Source: Marinobacter halophilus (GTDB taxonomy: Bacteria > Pseudomonadota > Gammaproteobacteria > Pseudomonadales > Oleiphilaceae). From it: DNA of 64,000 nt. The stretch is from positions 124,001-188,000 of the forward strand of contig NZ_PXNN01000011.1 in the NCBI RefSeq assembly GCF_003007685.1, read 5' to 3'. This document shows positions 53,739 through 63,718 of this stretch, in pieces (positions within the stretch are counted from its first letter, which is position 1; every line of letters starts with the position of its first letter). The notes beneath the pieces are model-generated. The model had not been told where the DNA came from. It ran no database searches and saw only the letters and a list, made by a program, of their open reading frames with translations. Position numbers and translations under genes: made by a program.

Positions 53739-54557
53739 ATGAGCAAGATTTGGGTCAGCCTTTACCGCATTCCGAAGATGGACTGCCCCTCCGAAGAACG
53801 AATGATTCGCCTGGCGCTGAACGGCGAGGACCAGGTGCAGGCGTTGTCATTCGATTTACAGCAGCGCCGGCTTGAAGTTATCCACCACGGTGACGCGGCC
53901 GCCATCACTGGCAAGCTGACTCCGCTCGGCCTGGGCGCGACGCTGCAAGACACCCGCGCCGCCGACTCGGCAACACTCCAGGCCGCCAGCGACTCAACAC
54001 CCGACACCGCGCAGGAAGCCCGCACCCTGCGCGTACTGCTGGCCATCAATGCCATCATGTTTGTAGTAGAAATGACCGCCGGCGTGATCGCCCAGTCCAC
54101 CGCCTTGATTGCAGACTCCCTGGACATGTTTGCCGATGCCGCGGTTTATGGCCTTGCCCTGCTCGCGGTCGGGCGCAGCATCAAATTGCAGGTCCGTGCG
54201 GCCCATGTGGCCGGGATATTGCAGCTGATTCTGGCGCTCGGGGTGCTGATTGAAGTGGGCCGACGCTTCGTGTTCGGCAGTGAGCCGGAATCCTTGACGA
54301 TAATGGCGGTCGCCCTGGTTGCTCTGATTGCCAATACCACTTGCCTGCTGCTGATCGCCAAGCATCGCCACGGCGGTGCGCACATGAAAGCCAGCTGGAT
54401 ATTCTCAGCCAACGATGTGGTGATCAATGTCGGCGTCATCGCCGCCGGCGCCCTGGTGGCCTGGACCGGCTCCAACTACCCGGACCTGGTAATCGGTGCC
54501 CTGGTTGGCCTGATTGTGCTCAGTGGCGCCCGCCGTATTCTGGCGATCAAGGCATGA
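53739..54557 (+). CDS. HMA-like domain fused to a cation diffusion facilitator (CDF) membrane domain
   Basis: This 272-residue protein has an N-terminal ferredoxin-like domain of about 70 residues with PKMDCPSEERMI, an HMA-type loop carrying one cysteine. A linker follows, then five or six membrane segments of the CDF family (IADSLDMFADAAVYGLALLAV near residue 130, SANDVVINVGVIAAGALVA near 225). CDF proteins export Zn, Co or other divalent metals. The usual C-terminal cytoplasmic domain is missing, as if moved to the front. It follows the kinase gene by 12 bases and should share its transcript. Confidence 0.82.
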   Translation: MSKIWVSLYRIPKMDCPSEERMIRLALNGEDQVQALSFDLQQRRLEVIHHGDAAAITGKLTPLGLGATLQDTRAADSATLQAASDSTPDTAQEARTLRVLLAINAIMFVVEMTAGVIAQSTALIADSLDMFADAAVYGLALLAVGRSIKLQVRAAHVAGILQLILALGVLIEVGRRFVFGSEPESLTIMAVALVALIANTTCLLLIAKHRHGGAHMKASWIFSANDVVINVGVIAAGALVAWTGSNYPDLVIGALVGLIVLSGARRILAIKA

Positions 54558-54571
54558 TGAGAGGCCAGGGC

Positions 54572-55027
54572 TCAATAGGCCTGAAAGTCGCTCAGCCGGT
54601 AGGAAAACTCGTCATCCGCAATGAGCGGGCTGCCATCAATTTCCAGCCTCACCGGAAAGCCGTATTGCTGGTCGTATTGCACCACCAGTTCGCTGGCACT
54701 ATCGCCAGACTCTGCGATAAGGCTCAGCAGGCCTTCGATGGTCAGGCGACGCTCGTCCAGCACTTCCGGGTGATTCAGTGGCTGTTCCAGGCCTTCGATA
54801 TCAATCACCTTACCCTGCCTGACGGTTACGCGCATCGGCTGAAGCAAGTCCGGCGGGCAGAAGCAGGTCTGTTCAATCGTCACCTCATACCCGGCAACCG
54901 CCTTCGACTGCCAAAGCGCCATCGCCTCCGGGAAATCGGTCACCGGGCTGGCATCTTCCTTACCCGAGCCAGCGCACGCGGTCAGTAGCAGTCCCAGAGC
55001 GGCTAGAATACTGATATTTTTCGTCAT
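54572..55027 (-). CDS. DUF6174 lipoprotein
   Basis: This 151-residue protein begins with a lipoprotein signal ending in the lipobox LLTACAG, so it should be anchored by the lipidated Cys. The mature part has CFCPPDLLQPMRVTVRQGKV and a VVQYDQQYGFPVRLEID segment, as in DUF6174 proteins of unknown role. Its ATG overlaps the stop of the metalloprotease gene by one base (TAATG), so translation is coupled. A linked role, for example as chaperone or inhibitor, is only a guess. Confidence 0.8.
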   Translation of the reverse strand: MTKNISILAALGLLLTACAGSGKEDASPVTDFPEAMALWQSKAVAGYEVTIEQTCFCPPDLLQPMRVTVRQGKVIDIEGLEQPLNHPEVLDERRLTIEGLLSLIAESGDSASELVVQYDQQYGFPVRLEIDGSPLIADDEFSYRLSDFQAY

Positions 55028-57213
55028 TATGCGAACCCTCTGCGCCCAAGCAACTTCAGCGCTCCCGCCGACAACATCAGGAGCAGCCAACTGAAGCTGG
55101 CGCTGCCGCCGCCACTGCCTACTGAGTCCCCATTGCTAACGTCAGGATCCTGCGGCAACCGGCCGATCAGAGTGTCGCCATCCTTCGAGCTACCTGCACC
55201 CGCAAGACTGATCCGCACGCCAGCGCTGGCATCCATACGCACGGCATTGATCGCCACCACACGGTAGTCGTAGACCATACCCGGAATGGCCGTGATGTCA
55301 TGGAACTCTGATTCGGGCACAGGCACACTGTCCAGAAATTTCCAGGAACCGACCGTCGCATCAATACGGCGACGTTCGATGGCATAATCAGTCTGCGCAC
55401 CCGGCAGGCTCTGCCACGCCAGAATGACACCCCCATCGGCCTCAGACACGGAAACCTGGGTCGGCGCCACAGGAGCCTCAACCCAGAACACGGTCACGGT
55501 GTTACCCGGCACCGAGCGCAGCCCGTCCTGCAGTGCCACCACCCGATATTGATACTCGCCGGCGTCAGAGGCCTCAAAATCCTGATAACTCGTCGTGCCC
55601 GCGGGCAAGCGACTGGAAAGGCCAATGAACGTTGATTGGGCTGGGGCAAGCCGTTCCACCAGGTAAGCTGCTCCGGCTGTTGCACTGACCTCCCAGTTCA
55701 GGGAAAAGCCCTGGTTCAGTGTTTCAACTCTGAGATTGGCGGGCGCCGAAACGGACTTCGGCACAACTGTGAACCGACTCTCAAGCCGATTGTTCTCAGG
55801 ACGAATGTCTTTCACTTCGCCGCTCAGACTCACCAGAAAAACCTCTTGGTTAATGACCACTTCCGAACTCGTTCCGGAATACCCGTGCACCATCAGTTGT
55901 TGACCGCCATTGCCCGGCACTATGTCGCGGCAGGTGTACCGGTTGCCCTCGAGATCGCAGGGCACGCCATCGATGGTCACCAGCTCAAAACCACTTTGGG
56001 CGCCGGCAATCGTGCCCCGGATGTCCAGCCAGTTGGCGGTTTCAGATGCCTGTTGATAGCCAATTTGGTAGGCCGCCTGAAAGATATCGGCGTGCGGCAA
56101 ACTCTCAGGGTTTGAAGCCAGGGCGCGAAGTGAGGCATCGGCCGGAAAATTGAAGCATTGCGCCAGATCAGACCGGCTATTGATGGTGTTGATGAAGCTG
56201 GTTGCAGAGCAATCGGAAAAACGGGTGGCATTCTCATTAGCCCAAGAGCTCATGACATACCCCGAACTACAGCTGTTGTTGTTACCGTCGTGATCTGAGC
56301 CCAGATTATGGCCGAGCTCATGCGCCACTACCACCGCAGTCAGGACATTACTCGAGAACGCATTGGTGACTCCGGTACCAAAGCCACGGGTGTTACACAG
56401 TGTTCCGACATAGGCCAAACCGGCCGTGCTGCCGTCAAAATTTCTGCCACTGATCAGGTGAAAGAGTGCCTGGCGGTTTTCCCGAAACGGCAAACTATCT
56501 TCGGCCACTTTAGTCCTGACGTCATCCAACAAGGCGTTGGCCGATGTTGAGGTGGTAAATACATCACTTTTGAGAAAGGTCAGACTCAGCGTGTCAAAAC
56601 CAATACCAAACTGCTCAAAATAGAAGCCCTCAACCATGTTCAGAATGCTCACGGCACGATCCTGAAAGTCGTCCGGAAACTTCTGTTGAAACTGCAGATC
56701 GAAGGCCACTTCCAACTCAAGTAACAGGCAGACACCCGCTACCTGGTTTTCGCACAGGCTGTCGTAACTGGCGGAAACGGTCTGCGCCATCATCGGTGAC
56801 ATCATCGCGTCAGGAGAGAGCTCGGCCTCACTGTGGGCATGATCCAGCCCGCACCGAGGCGGATTCTGAAAGCTGAAACTCATCGGGGCCAGCTCATGCC
56901 CTGATTGATCACCACCGATAACGTGCACGCGACCAAACAGGTGAGCGAGCCCTTCCCAGCCCCCGGACATTCTGGACACCCGAACCCAGCTATCGGGGTC
57001 TTCAGCAATCCGGCCGCGAAAATGGCGCCCTTCGATCAAGGCCTGATGTGGCCCCAACGCGGACGCCAGGCGCTCATTACCGGACAGTGCCACCTGATAG
57101 TTATGACCGTCGATCCACAATGTCAGCGAGTCAGCGGCATCTGCCTGAACCGGCGCGGACAATGTCCACAACCAGGTAGCGACAATTATCAGAAAACGGC
57201 AGGAGTTTCTCAC
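55027..57213 (-). CDS. Reprolysin-like zinc metalloprotease with GlyGly-CTERM sorting tail
   Basis: This 728-residue exported protein has a signal peptide ending in PVQADA and a propeptide-like region. The metzincin active site is HELGHNLGSDHD (near residue 297), followed by a Met-turn in GYVMSSW. Further on are PA-like and two fibronectin-type-III-like regions (about 465-660). A C-terminal signal comes last: a glycine run (GSGGGSAS), a hydrophobic helix and a basic end (RRGFA). This is the GlyGly-CTERM pattern recognised by rhombosortase, which is encoded next door. I chose the GTG at 57213, which gives a clean signal peptide; an in-frame TTG lies at 57255. Confidence 0.87.
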   Translation of the reverse strand: MRNSCRFLIIVATWLWTLSAPVQADAADSLTLWIDGHNYQVALSGNERLASALGPHQALIEGRHFRGRIAEDPDSWVRVSRMSGGWEGLAHLFGRVHVIGGDQSGHELAPMSFSFQNPPRCGLDHAHSEAELSPDAMMSPMMAQTVSASYDSLCENQVAGVCLLLELEVAFDLQFQQKFPDDFQDRAVSILNMVEGFYFEQFGIGFDTLSLTFLKSDVFTTSTSANALLDDVRTKVAEDSLPFRENRQALFHLISGRNFDGSTAGLAYVGTLCNTRGFGTGVTNAFSSNVLTAVVVAHELGHNLGSDHDGNNNSCSSGYVMSSWANENATRFSDCSATSFINTINSRSDLAQCFNFPADASLRALASNPESLPHADIFQAAYQIGYQQASETANWLDIRGTIAGAQSGFELVTIDGVPCDLEGNRYTCRDIVPGNGGQQLMVHGYSGTSSEVVINQEVFLVSLSGEVKDIRPENNRLESRFTVVPKSVSAPANLRVETLNQGFSLNWEVSATAGAAYLVERLAPAQSTFIGLSSRLPAGTTSYQDFEASDAGEYQYRVVALQDGLRSVPGNTVTVFWVEAPVAPTQVSVSEADGGVILAWQSLPGAQTDYAIERRRIDATVGSWKFLDSVPVPESEFHDITAIPGMVYDYRVVAINAVRMDASAGVRISLAGAGSSKDGDTLIGRLPQDPDVSNGDSVGSGGGSASFSWLLLMLSAGALKLLGRRGFA

Positions 57214-57308
57214 AAGCGAATCCCTTATCTGTTCAGTCCCATTGAATTCGCGCAAACTAAAGCCTGCCCGCCCTGCCGGCCAGACACTTAACGTAACAAA
57301 CTGTATTA

Positions 57309-57908
57309 ATGAGGAATGAGTCCCGCATGGGGTATCGAATGGTTAACAGGCCGGCACCAATCCTGATGATTTTGCTGATGCTGCTGTACCTGGCTCCGGC
57401 CCAGCCGCTGGAGTGGCAGCCGGAGCTGCTTCAGTCCCGGGAATGGTGGCGCCTGATCACCGGTCACCTGGTCCACCTTAGCGGCCGGCACCTGATGTTG
57501 AACGTGGCCGGGCTGATTACACTCTGGATGCTCTACCCCTGTTTTCTGTCGCTTCGGGACACCGCTCTGGCCACGGTTTTCATCGCTGTGGGCATTTCTC
57601 TGGGGCTGTTACTCCTGCAACCGGATTTGCCGGGCTACCGGGGCTTTTCCGGTTGCCTACACGGGCTGGCGGCGATGCTTGCAATCCGGGGGCTGGGTCA
57701 CGAACGCATATTGTCTGTCGGCGTTCTCGTTCTTGTGCCCGGCAAATTAGCCATGGAAGCTGTCGGAGTCGGTCTGGCCGATACGGCCCGACTCATCGGC
57801 GGGCCGGTGATCTGGCAAGCGCATGTGCTGGGTTTTTCTGCAGGCGTCGTATTGGCAGGACTGCACTGGTTTAAGAGCCAAACACCCAGGCAATCATCAC
57901 CGGAATGA
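57309..57908 (+). CDS. Rhombosortase (rhomboid-type intramembrane protease)
   Basis: This 199-residue rhomboid-family protein has about six membrane segments. The WWRLITGHLVHLSGRHLMLN block lies near residue 40. The catalytic serine is in YRGFSGCLHGLAAML (near residue 117), and the histidine is in WQAHVLGFSAGVVLAG (near 178). The GFSGxLHG form is that of rhombosortases, which cleave the C-terminal GlyGly-CTERM tail of secreted proteins. It is divergent from the metalloprotease gene that ends in such a tail. Starts at 57309, 57327 or 57339 are all possible. Its 3' end overlaps the AEC carrier gene by 38 bases in convergent direction. Confidence 0.87.
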   Translation: MRNESRMGYRMVNRPAPILMILLMLLYLAPAQPLEWQPELLQSREWWRLITGHLVHLSGRHLMLNVAGLITLWMLYPCFLSLRDTALATVFIAVGISLGLLLLQPDLPGYRGFSGCLHGLAAMLAIRGLGHERILSVGVLVLVPGKLAMEAVGVGLADTARLIGGPVIWQAHVLGFSAGVVLAGLHWFKSQTPRQSSPE

Positions 57909-58794
57909 AACCCAGGGCAAACAGCGTACTGAGCAGGGTAGTACCAGCCGCCTGCCGGGGCGCGGCATCGAGCAGGGTTGCAATCACCACGGTATTGGCG
58001 GCAATGGGGGTGATGGAAATCAGAAAGATCGCCTGATGCACCGCCAGGTCGTAGATCCCCAGCACCTGGGCATCCAGCCACCAGAAACTCAGCGCCAGTA
58101 GTGGCCAGCTGACAAATTTGCCGAAGAAAGCCAGACCGGTGAACACCGGATTGCCGGCCAACCCCCTGAAACTCAGTATGCCCATGCCGATGATCATCAT
58201 GCCCAGAACGCTGTAAGCCCCACGCAGGTTATCAAACAGCGGCGTAAACACCGATGGTATCGACACGCCAGACAGGTTCAGCAACACCGCGCCGGCAAAC
58301 GCGTACACCGAGGGTAACCTGGCCACCCGCACCAGCGCATCCCGAATGCTGTACTTGCCCCGCGCAGCCAGATAGAAACCGACCGAATTTTCGAACAGGG
58401 TGGTGCCGAGCATGCAGACAATGTAGAGCGCCAGCCCCTGTTCGCCGAACAGCAACAACGCTACCGGGATGCCGAAGTAGCCGGTATTGCCGGTACCCAC
58501 CGATAACGGAATGATCGGTGCACTGTCATCGGTCAGCACCTTGCGCGCAATGGCCAGGTGTATCAGGGCAATGAAGGTACAAAAGCCAAACACCAATGCC
58601 GGCAGCAAAATCACCTGCAGCGTCAGCGGTGCCGCCATCACGCCCGAAAACACCACCGAGGGCGTGATGATGTAAAGCATGATTCCAGCAATATGTTTGC
58701 CACTGGCATCCAGATAACGCCCCGCGATCCAGCCGAGAGCGACCGTCACATATAAGGGGAGTAATTTTATAAACAGGGCAAGCGCGGCTGCCAT
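57871..58794 (-). CDS. AEC (auxin efflux carrier) family transporter
   Basis: This 307-residue protein has about ten membrane segments and AEC-family features (YIITPSVVFSGVM near residue 40, SVGTGNTGYFGIPVALLLFG near 98). Bacterial members move malate, malonate or similar anions; the substrate is unknown. I chose the ATG at 58794, 5 bases after GGAGG; 13 extra residues upstream are unlikely. It has no clear link to either neighbour. Confidence 0.82.
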   Translation of the reverse strand: MAAALALFIKLLPLYVTVALGWIAGRYLDASGKHIAGIMLYIITPSVVFSGVMAAPLTLQVILLPALVFGFCTFIALIHLAIARKVLTDDSAPIIPLSVGTGNTGYFGIPVALLLFGEQGLALYIVCMLGTTLFENSVGFYLAARGKYSIRDALVRVARLPSVYAFAGAVLLNLSGVSIPSVFTPLFDNLRGAYSVLGMMIIGMGILSFRGLAGNPVFTGLAFFGKFVSWPLLALSFWWLDAQVLGIYDLAVHQAIFLISITPIAANTVVIATLLDAAPRQAAGTTLLSTLFALGFIPVMIAWVFGS

Positions 58795-58898
58795 GGAACC
58801 TCCGGGGCGGAACACAACCGAGTCAACAGGCAAGGCAGTTTACCACCTACCCATGAAGAGGTAACTCCCCGGCGCAATAGAGAAACCTCCCATATTCT

Positions 58899-58938
58899 TT
58901 GACAATCATCAATAGCATTACGGATACATCTTTATATC
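58899..58938 (+). promoter_or_regulatory. FNR/ANR/DNR-dependent promoter of norCB
   Basis: TTGACAATCATCAA (58899-58912) is a full match to TTGAY-N4-ATCAA. A -10-like TATATC follows at 58933-58938, which puts the transcript start near 58946 and the box centre at about -40.5. That is the classic class II position. The gap between the AEC start and norC (187 bases) holds nothing else evident. Confidence 0.75.
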
Positions 58939-58981
58939 CTAGCAGGGCTGTCAGGTATTCCAACAAGCAAGGAGAGAGACC

Positions 58982-60857
<1,876 letters not shown>

Positions 60858-60868
60858 TCAGGCCTGAC

Positions 60869-60893
60869 TGCCGGGGCCTTGGTGGCCCCGGCA
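60869..60893 (+). terminator. GC-rich hairpin between norB and the 4Fe-4S gene
   Basis: TGCCGGGGCC and its exact complement flank the loop TTGGT, 12 bases after the norB stop. There is no T-run, so it is more likely an mRNA-stabilising or partial attenuation hairpin within the nor operon than a full terminator. Confidence 0.45.
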
Positions 60894-60918
60894 ACCACTT
60901 CAACTCTGGACAACCTCC

Positions 60919-61869
60919 GTGCATGCGCAGACCGTCAACCCTAAAGACACCCTCCAGCAGAAGCGCCTGATTACCCGCTGCGCTTTTTTCCTGCTGTTTC
61001 TGCTCGCGCCTGTACTCAACATCTTCCGATACGATCTGACCGAAACCCGGTTTATCCTGCTGGGCTTTCCTCTGTCGTTTAATCTGGACCTGGCCTGGGT
61101 CAGCCAGAGCACACCGGCCGAAGTGGCCGGACAGATCCTGTTCTGGTTCGTGCTGCCCATTCTGACGCTGGTACCTCTGGTGCTATGGATTTCTCTCAAG
61201 TGGGGACGAATCTACTGCGGCTGGCTGTGCCCCCACTTTTCCGTGGTCGAGACCATCAACGACCTGATGACCCGCATCACTGGTCGCCCGACGCTGTGGG
61301 AGGCATTGAACAAAGGCCACACCGGCAAGGCCCTGCACTGGGTTGGCCTGACCGCGATCTGCGCCTTGATCGGTTTTTCCTGGGCACTGGCGCTGCTGTC
61401 CTATCTGCTGCCGCCGATTCCACTGTACACCGACCTGGTGACCGGCCAGCTCAGCCGATATCCGGGTATCTTTCTGGCGGTCGCTACCGCGGTCTTCACC
61501 TTTGACTTCCTGTTTGCCCGGCACCTGTTCTGCAAATATGGCTGCGCCTTTGGCCTGGTGCAGAGCATCGCCTGGATGACCAATGGCAAAGGCCGGGTGG
61601 TGACCTTCGACACCCGGCGCGCCGCCGCCTGCCGCGACTGCACCAGGGCCTGCGACGATGCCTGCCCCATGCGCTTGCCCACCCGCAGCCACAAGCGGGC
61701 CAAATTCTCCTGCACCCAATGCCTGCAGTGCGTCAGTGCCTGCCGTGAGGTGCAGAAAGACAACCCCGAGGGCTCCCTGTTGACCTGGGAACCCGGTACG
61801 CCCAGCCGGCAAACGGTGCTGATTCCCGTACGCCAGATGGATACCGGCACCCGCCGGCCCCGGGCCTGA
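60919..61869 (+). CDS. Membrane 4Fe-4S polyferredoxin (NapH/NosR/CcoG-like) in the nor operon
   Basis: This 316-residue protein has four or five membrane segments. Two cysteine motifs lie at the membrane face (CGWLCP near residue 98, CKYGCAFG near 203), and two 4Fe-4S ferredoxin motifs follow in the C-terminal part (CRDCTRACDDACP and CTQCLQCVSAC). This layout is shared with NapH, the C-terminus of NosR and CcoG, which move electrons or help copper/heme assembly. In the nor operon it could assist NorB assembly or donate electrons; neither is shown. The start is a GTG at 60919. Confidence 0.8.
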   Translation: MHAQTVNPKDTLQQKRLITRCAFFLLFLLAPVLNIFRYDLTETRFILLGFPLSFNLDLAWVSQSTPAEVAGQILFWFVLPILTLVPLVLWISLKWGRIYCGWLCPHFSVVETINDLMTRITGRPTLWEALNKGHTGKALHWVGLTAICALIGFSWALALLSYLLPPIPLYTDLVTGQLSRYPGIFLAVATAVFTFDFLFARHLFCKYGCAFGLVQSIAWMTNGKGRVVTFDTRRAAACRDCTRACDDACPMRLPTRSHKRAKFSCTQCLQCVSACREVQKDNPEGSLLTWEPGTPSRQTVLIPVRQMDTGTRRPRA

Positions 61870-61883
61870 ACCAAGGAGTCGTT

Positions 61884-63707
61884 ATGGAAGAGTGGGTCGG
61901 ATTAAAGTGGCACGAATACGTTACTCGCCAGGCCATGGGCGAGTTTCCGGAATACACCGTGCACCTGAAAGACGAAGCCCGCACCCTGGGTGTGCTGTTC
62001 CGGGCCATGGGCGGTGACCCCGCCCTGAGCCTGGTCACTGCGGAACCCAGGCAGTTCCAGATTCGCCGCCGTTTTCTGCACAAGCTGGCCGGCACCCACC
62101 GCAAGTTTGAACTGGCCTGGCGTGATGAAGACAGCCTGCGCCTGCCTGAACGCCTGGCCCTGTTCCCCTCCCGCACAGCCAATCGGGATCTGTATCTTTG
62201 GCTGGCCGCGCTGGCGTCACTGGGGGAAATACACCATCACAATTGGCTCAAGGGCAATCAGGCCATGGTGCAGGAGGTACTGATCCGCTGGCCGGGACTG
62301 GAGCCCACGTATCAACGGCTGGTTCGCCACACCCTGCAATGGCGGCCAGACCCGGACACCCTGCCGGGCGTGGAAGCCAATCGGGAAGCCGCCATCCGCC
62401 AGGCTTTGATTCACCCCGGCAGTGTCGACGATCTGCCGGAGGCCCTGAGCGATCCCTGGCCGGTGATTCTGTGGCTGTACCCGGTGCTCGGCCGTGGCAA
62501 ACTGACCGGCCAGATCATTGGTGACGACAACACCCAGTCAAAATCCGGCGGCCTGGCCAAAAAACGCAAACGCCGCCGGGCCGAGCGGGTAGACGCCTTT
62601 GATAAGGACCAGGGCATCATGCTGTTCCGGCTGGAAAGCCTGTTTTCATGGTCTGAGTTCATTCCAGTGGATCGGGCCGGGGATGACAGCGATGAAGACG
62701 ACGCCGACTCAGTCGTTGATGACATGGACATGATTTCAATCTCCCTGGATCGTCGGGAAGCATCCTCCGCCATCAAGTTTGACCTGGACCTGCCCTCGGA
62801 AGAAAACGACGACCTGTACCTTGGCCCGGGCATCCACCTGCCCGAATGGGACTGGCGCCGACAGGGCTACCGCGACAATTTCTGCTGCCTTCAACCCCTG
62901 CTCAGCAAAGACGCCGTGCCATCCCCGTTACCAGAGCGCCTGAAGCGCTCGGCCCAGACCCTGCGCCAGCAATTCAGTGCCCTGAAACCCCTGCGCCAGT
63001 GGGAGCGACGGCAACTGGAAGGCGAAGAGCTGGACCTGGACGCCTGCCTGGAACGGGTGGTCCAACACCGGCGCGGGCTTGGCGAAGTGGACCAGAAGCT
63101 GTTTCGCCAGTGCAAACAGAACCAGCGTGACCTCGCCTGTCTTGTGCTGGCCGACATCTCCCTGTCGACAGACACCTACATCAATAACAACCAGCGGGTG
63201 ATCGACATCGCCCGGGATGGCCTGCAGCTGTTAAGCGAAGCCCTGACCGCCAGCCGTGACCCGTTTGCGCTGTTTGCGTTCTCCTCACGGCGCCGGGACC
63301 ACATTCGTTTTCATCACCTCAAGGGCTTTGACGAACCCTACAACGACACCAGCCGGGGCCGGATTCAGGCGCTGGAACCGGGATACTACACCCGCATGGG
63401 TGCCGCCATCCGCCAGTCCATCAAGCTGCTGCGGGCGCGGCCAGAGCATCAGAAAATCCTGCTGCTATTGACCGACGGCAAACCCAACGACCTGGACCTG
63501 TACGAAGGTCGCTACGGCGTGGAAGACACCCGAATGGCGGTTCAGGAAGCCCACCGGGCCGGCCTGACGCCGTTCTGCGTCACCATCGACGAAGAAGCCA
63601 ACGAATACCTGCCCTACGTCTTCGGCAGCACCAACTACGTGGTGATCAAAGACCCGACGCAACTGCCGGCGCAGTTGCCCAAGCTGTACCTGAACCTAAC
63701 CCGTTGA
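61884..63707 (+). CDS. norD: NorD, von Willebrand factor A domain protein
   Basis: This 607-residue cytoplasmic protein has a C-terminal VWA domain with a MIDAS-type pattern (LADISLSTDTY near residue 418, then LLLTDGKPNDLDLYEGRYGV near 530). NorD is needed for active NO reductase, probably with the MoxR-type ATPase NorQ, which is not in this window. An acidic low-complexity stretch (DDSDEDDADSVVDD) lies near residue 275. ATG at 61884 follows AAGGAG. Confidence 0.9.
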   Translation: MEEWVGLKWHEYVTRQAMGEFPEYTVHLKDEARTLGVLFRAMGGDPALSLVTAEPRQFQIRRRFLHKLAGTHRKFELAWRDEDSLRLPERLALFPSRTANRDLYLWLAALASLGEIHHHNWLKGNQAMVQEVLIRWPGLEPTYQRLVRHTLQWRPDPDTLPGVEANREAAIRQALIHPGSVDDLPEALSDPWPVILWLYPVLGRGKLTGQIIGDDNTQSKSGGLAKKRKRRRAERVDAFDKDQGIMLFRLESLFSWSEFIPVDRAGDDSDEDDADSVVDDMDMISISLDRREASSAIKFDLDLPSEENDDLYLGPGIHLPEWDWRRQGYRDNFCCLQPLLSKDAVPSPLPERLKRSAQTLRQQFSALKPLRQWERRQLEGEELDLDACLERVVQHRRGLGEVDQKLFRQCKQNQRDLACLVLADISLSTDTYINNNQRVIDIARDGLQLLSEALTASRDPFALFAFSSRRRDHIRFHHLKGFDEPYNDTSRGRIQALEPGYYTRMGAAIRQSIKLLRARPEHQKILLLLTDGKPNDLDLYEGRYGVEDTRMAVQEAHRAGLTPFCVTIDEEANEYLPYVFGSTNYVVIKDPTQLPAQLPKLYLNLTR

Positions 63708-63718
63708 CGGAGGATCTG

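Noticed and set aside
35526..54557. Copper region as a mobile genomic island
   Set aside because: Clustered metal-resistance genes suggested transfer, but I found no transposase, integrase, tRNA target, flanking repeat or obvious change in base composition.
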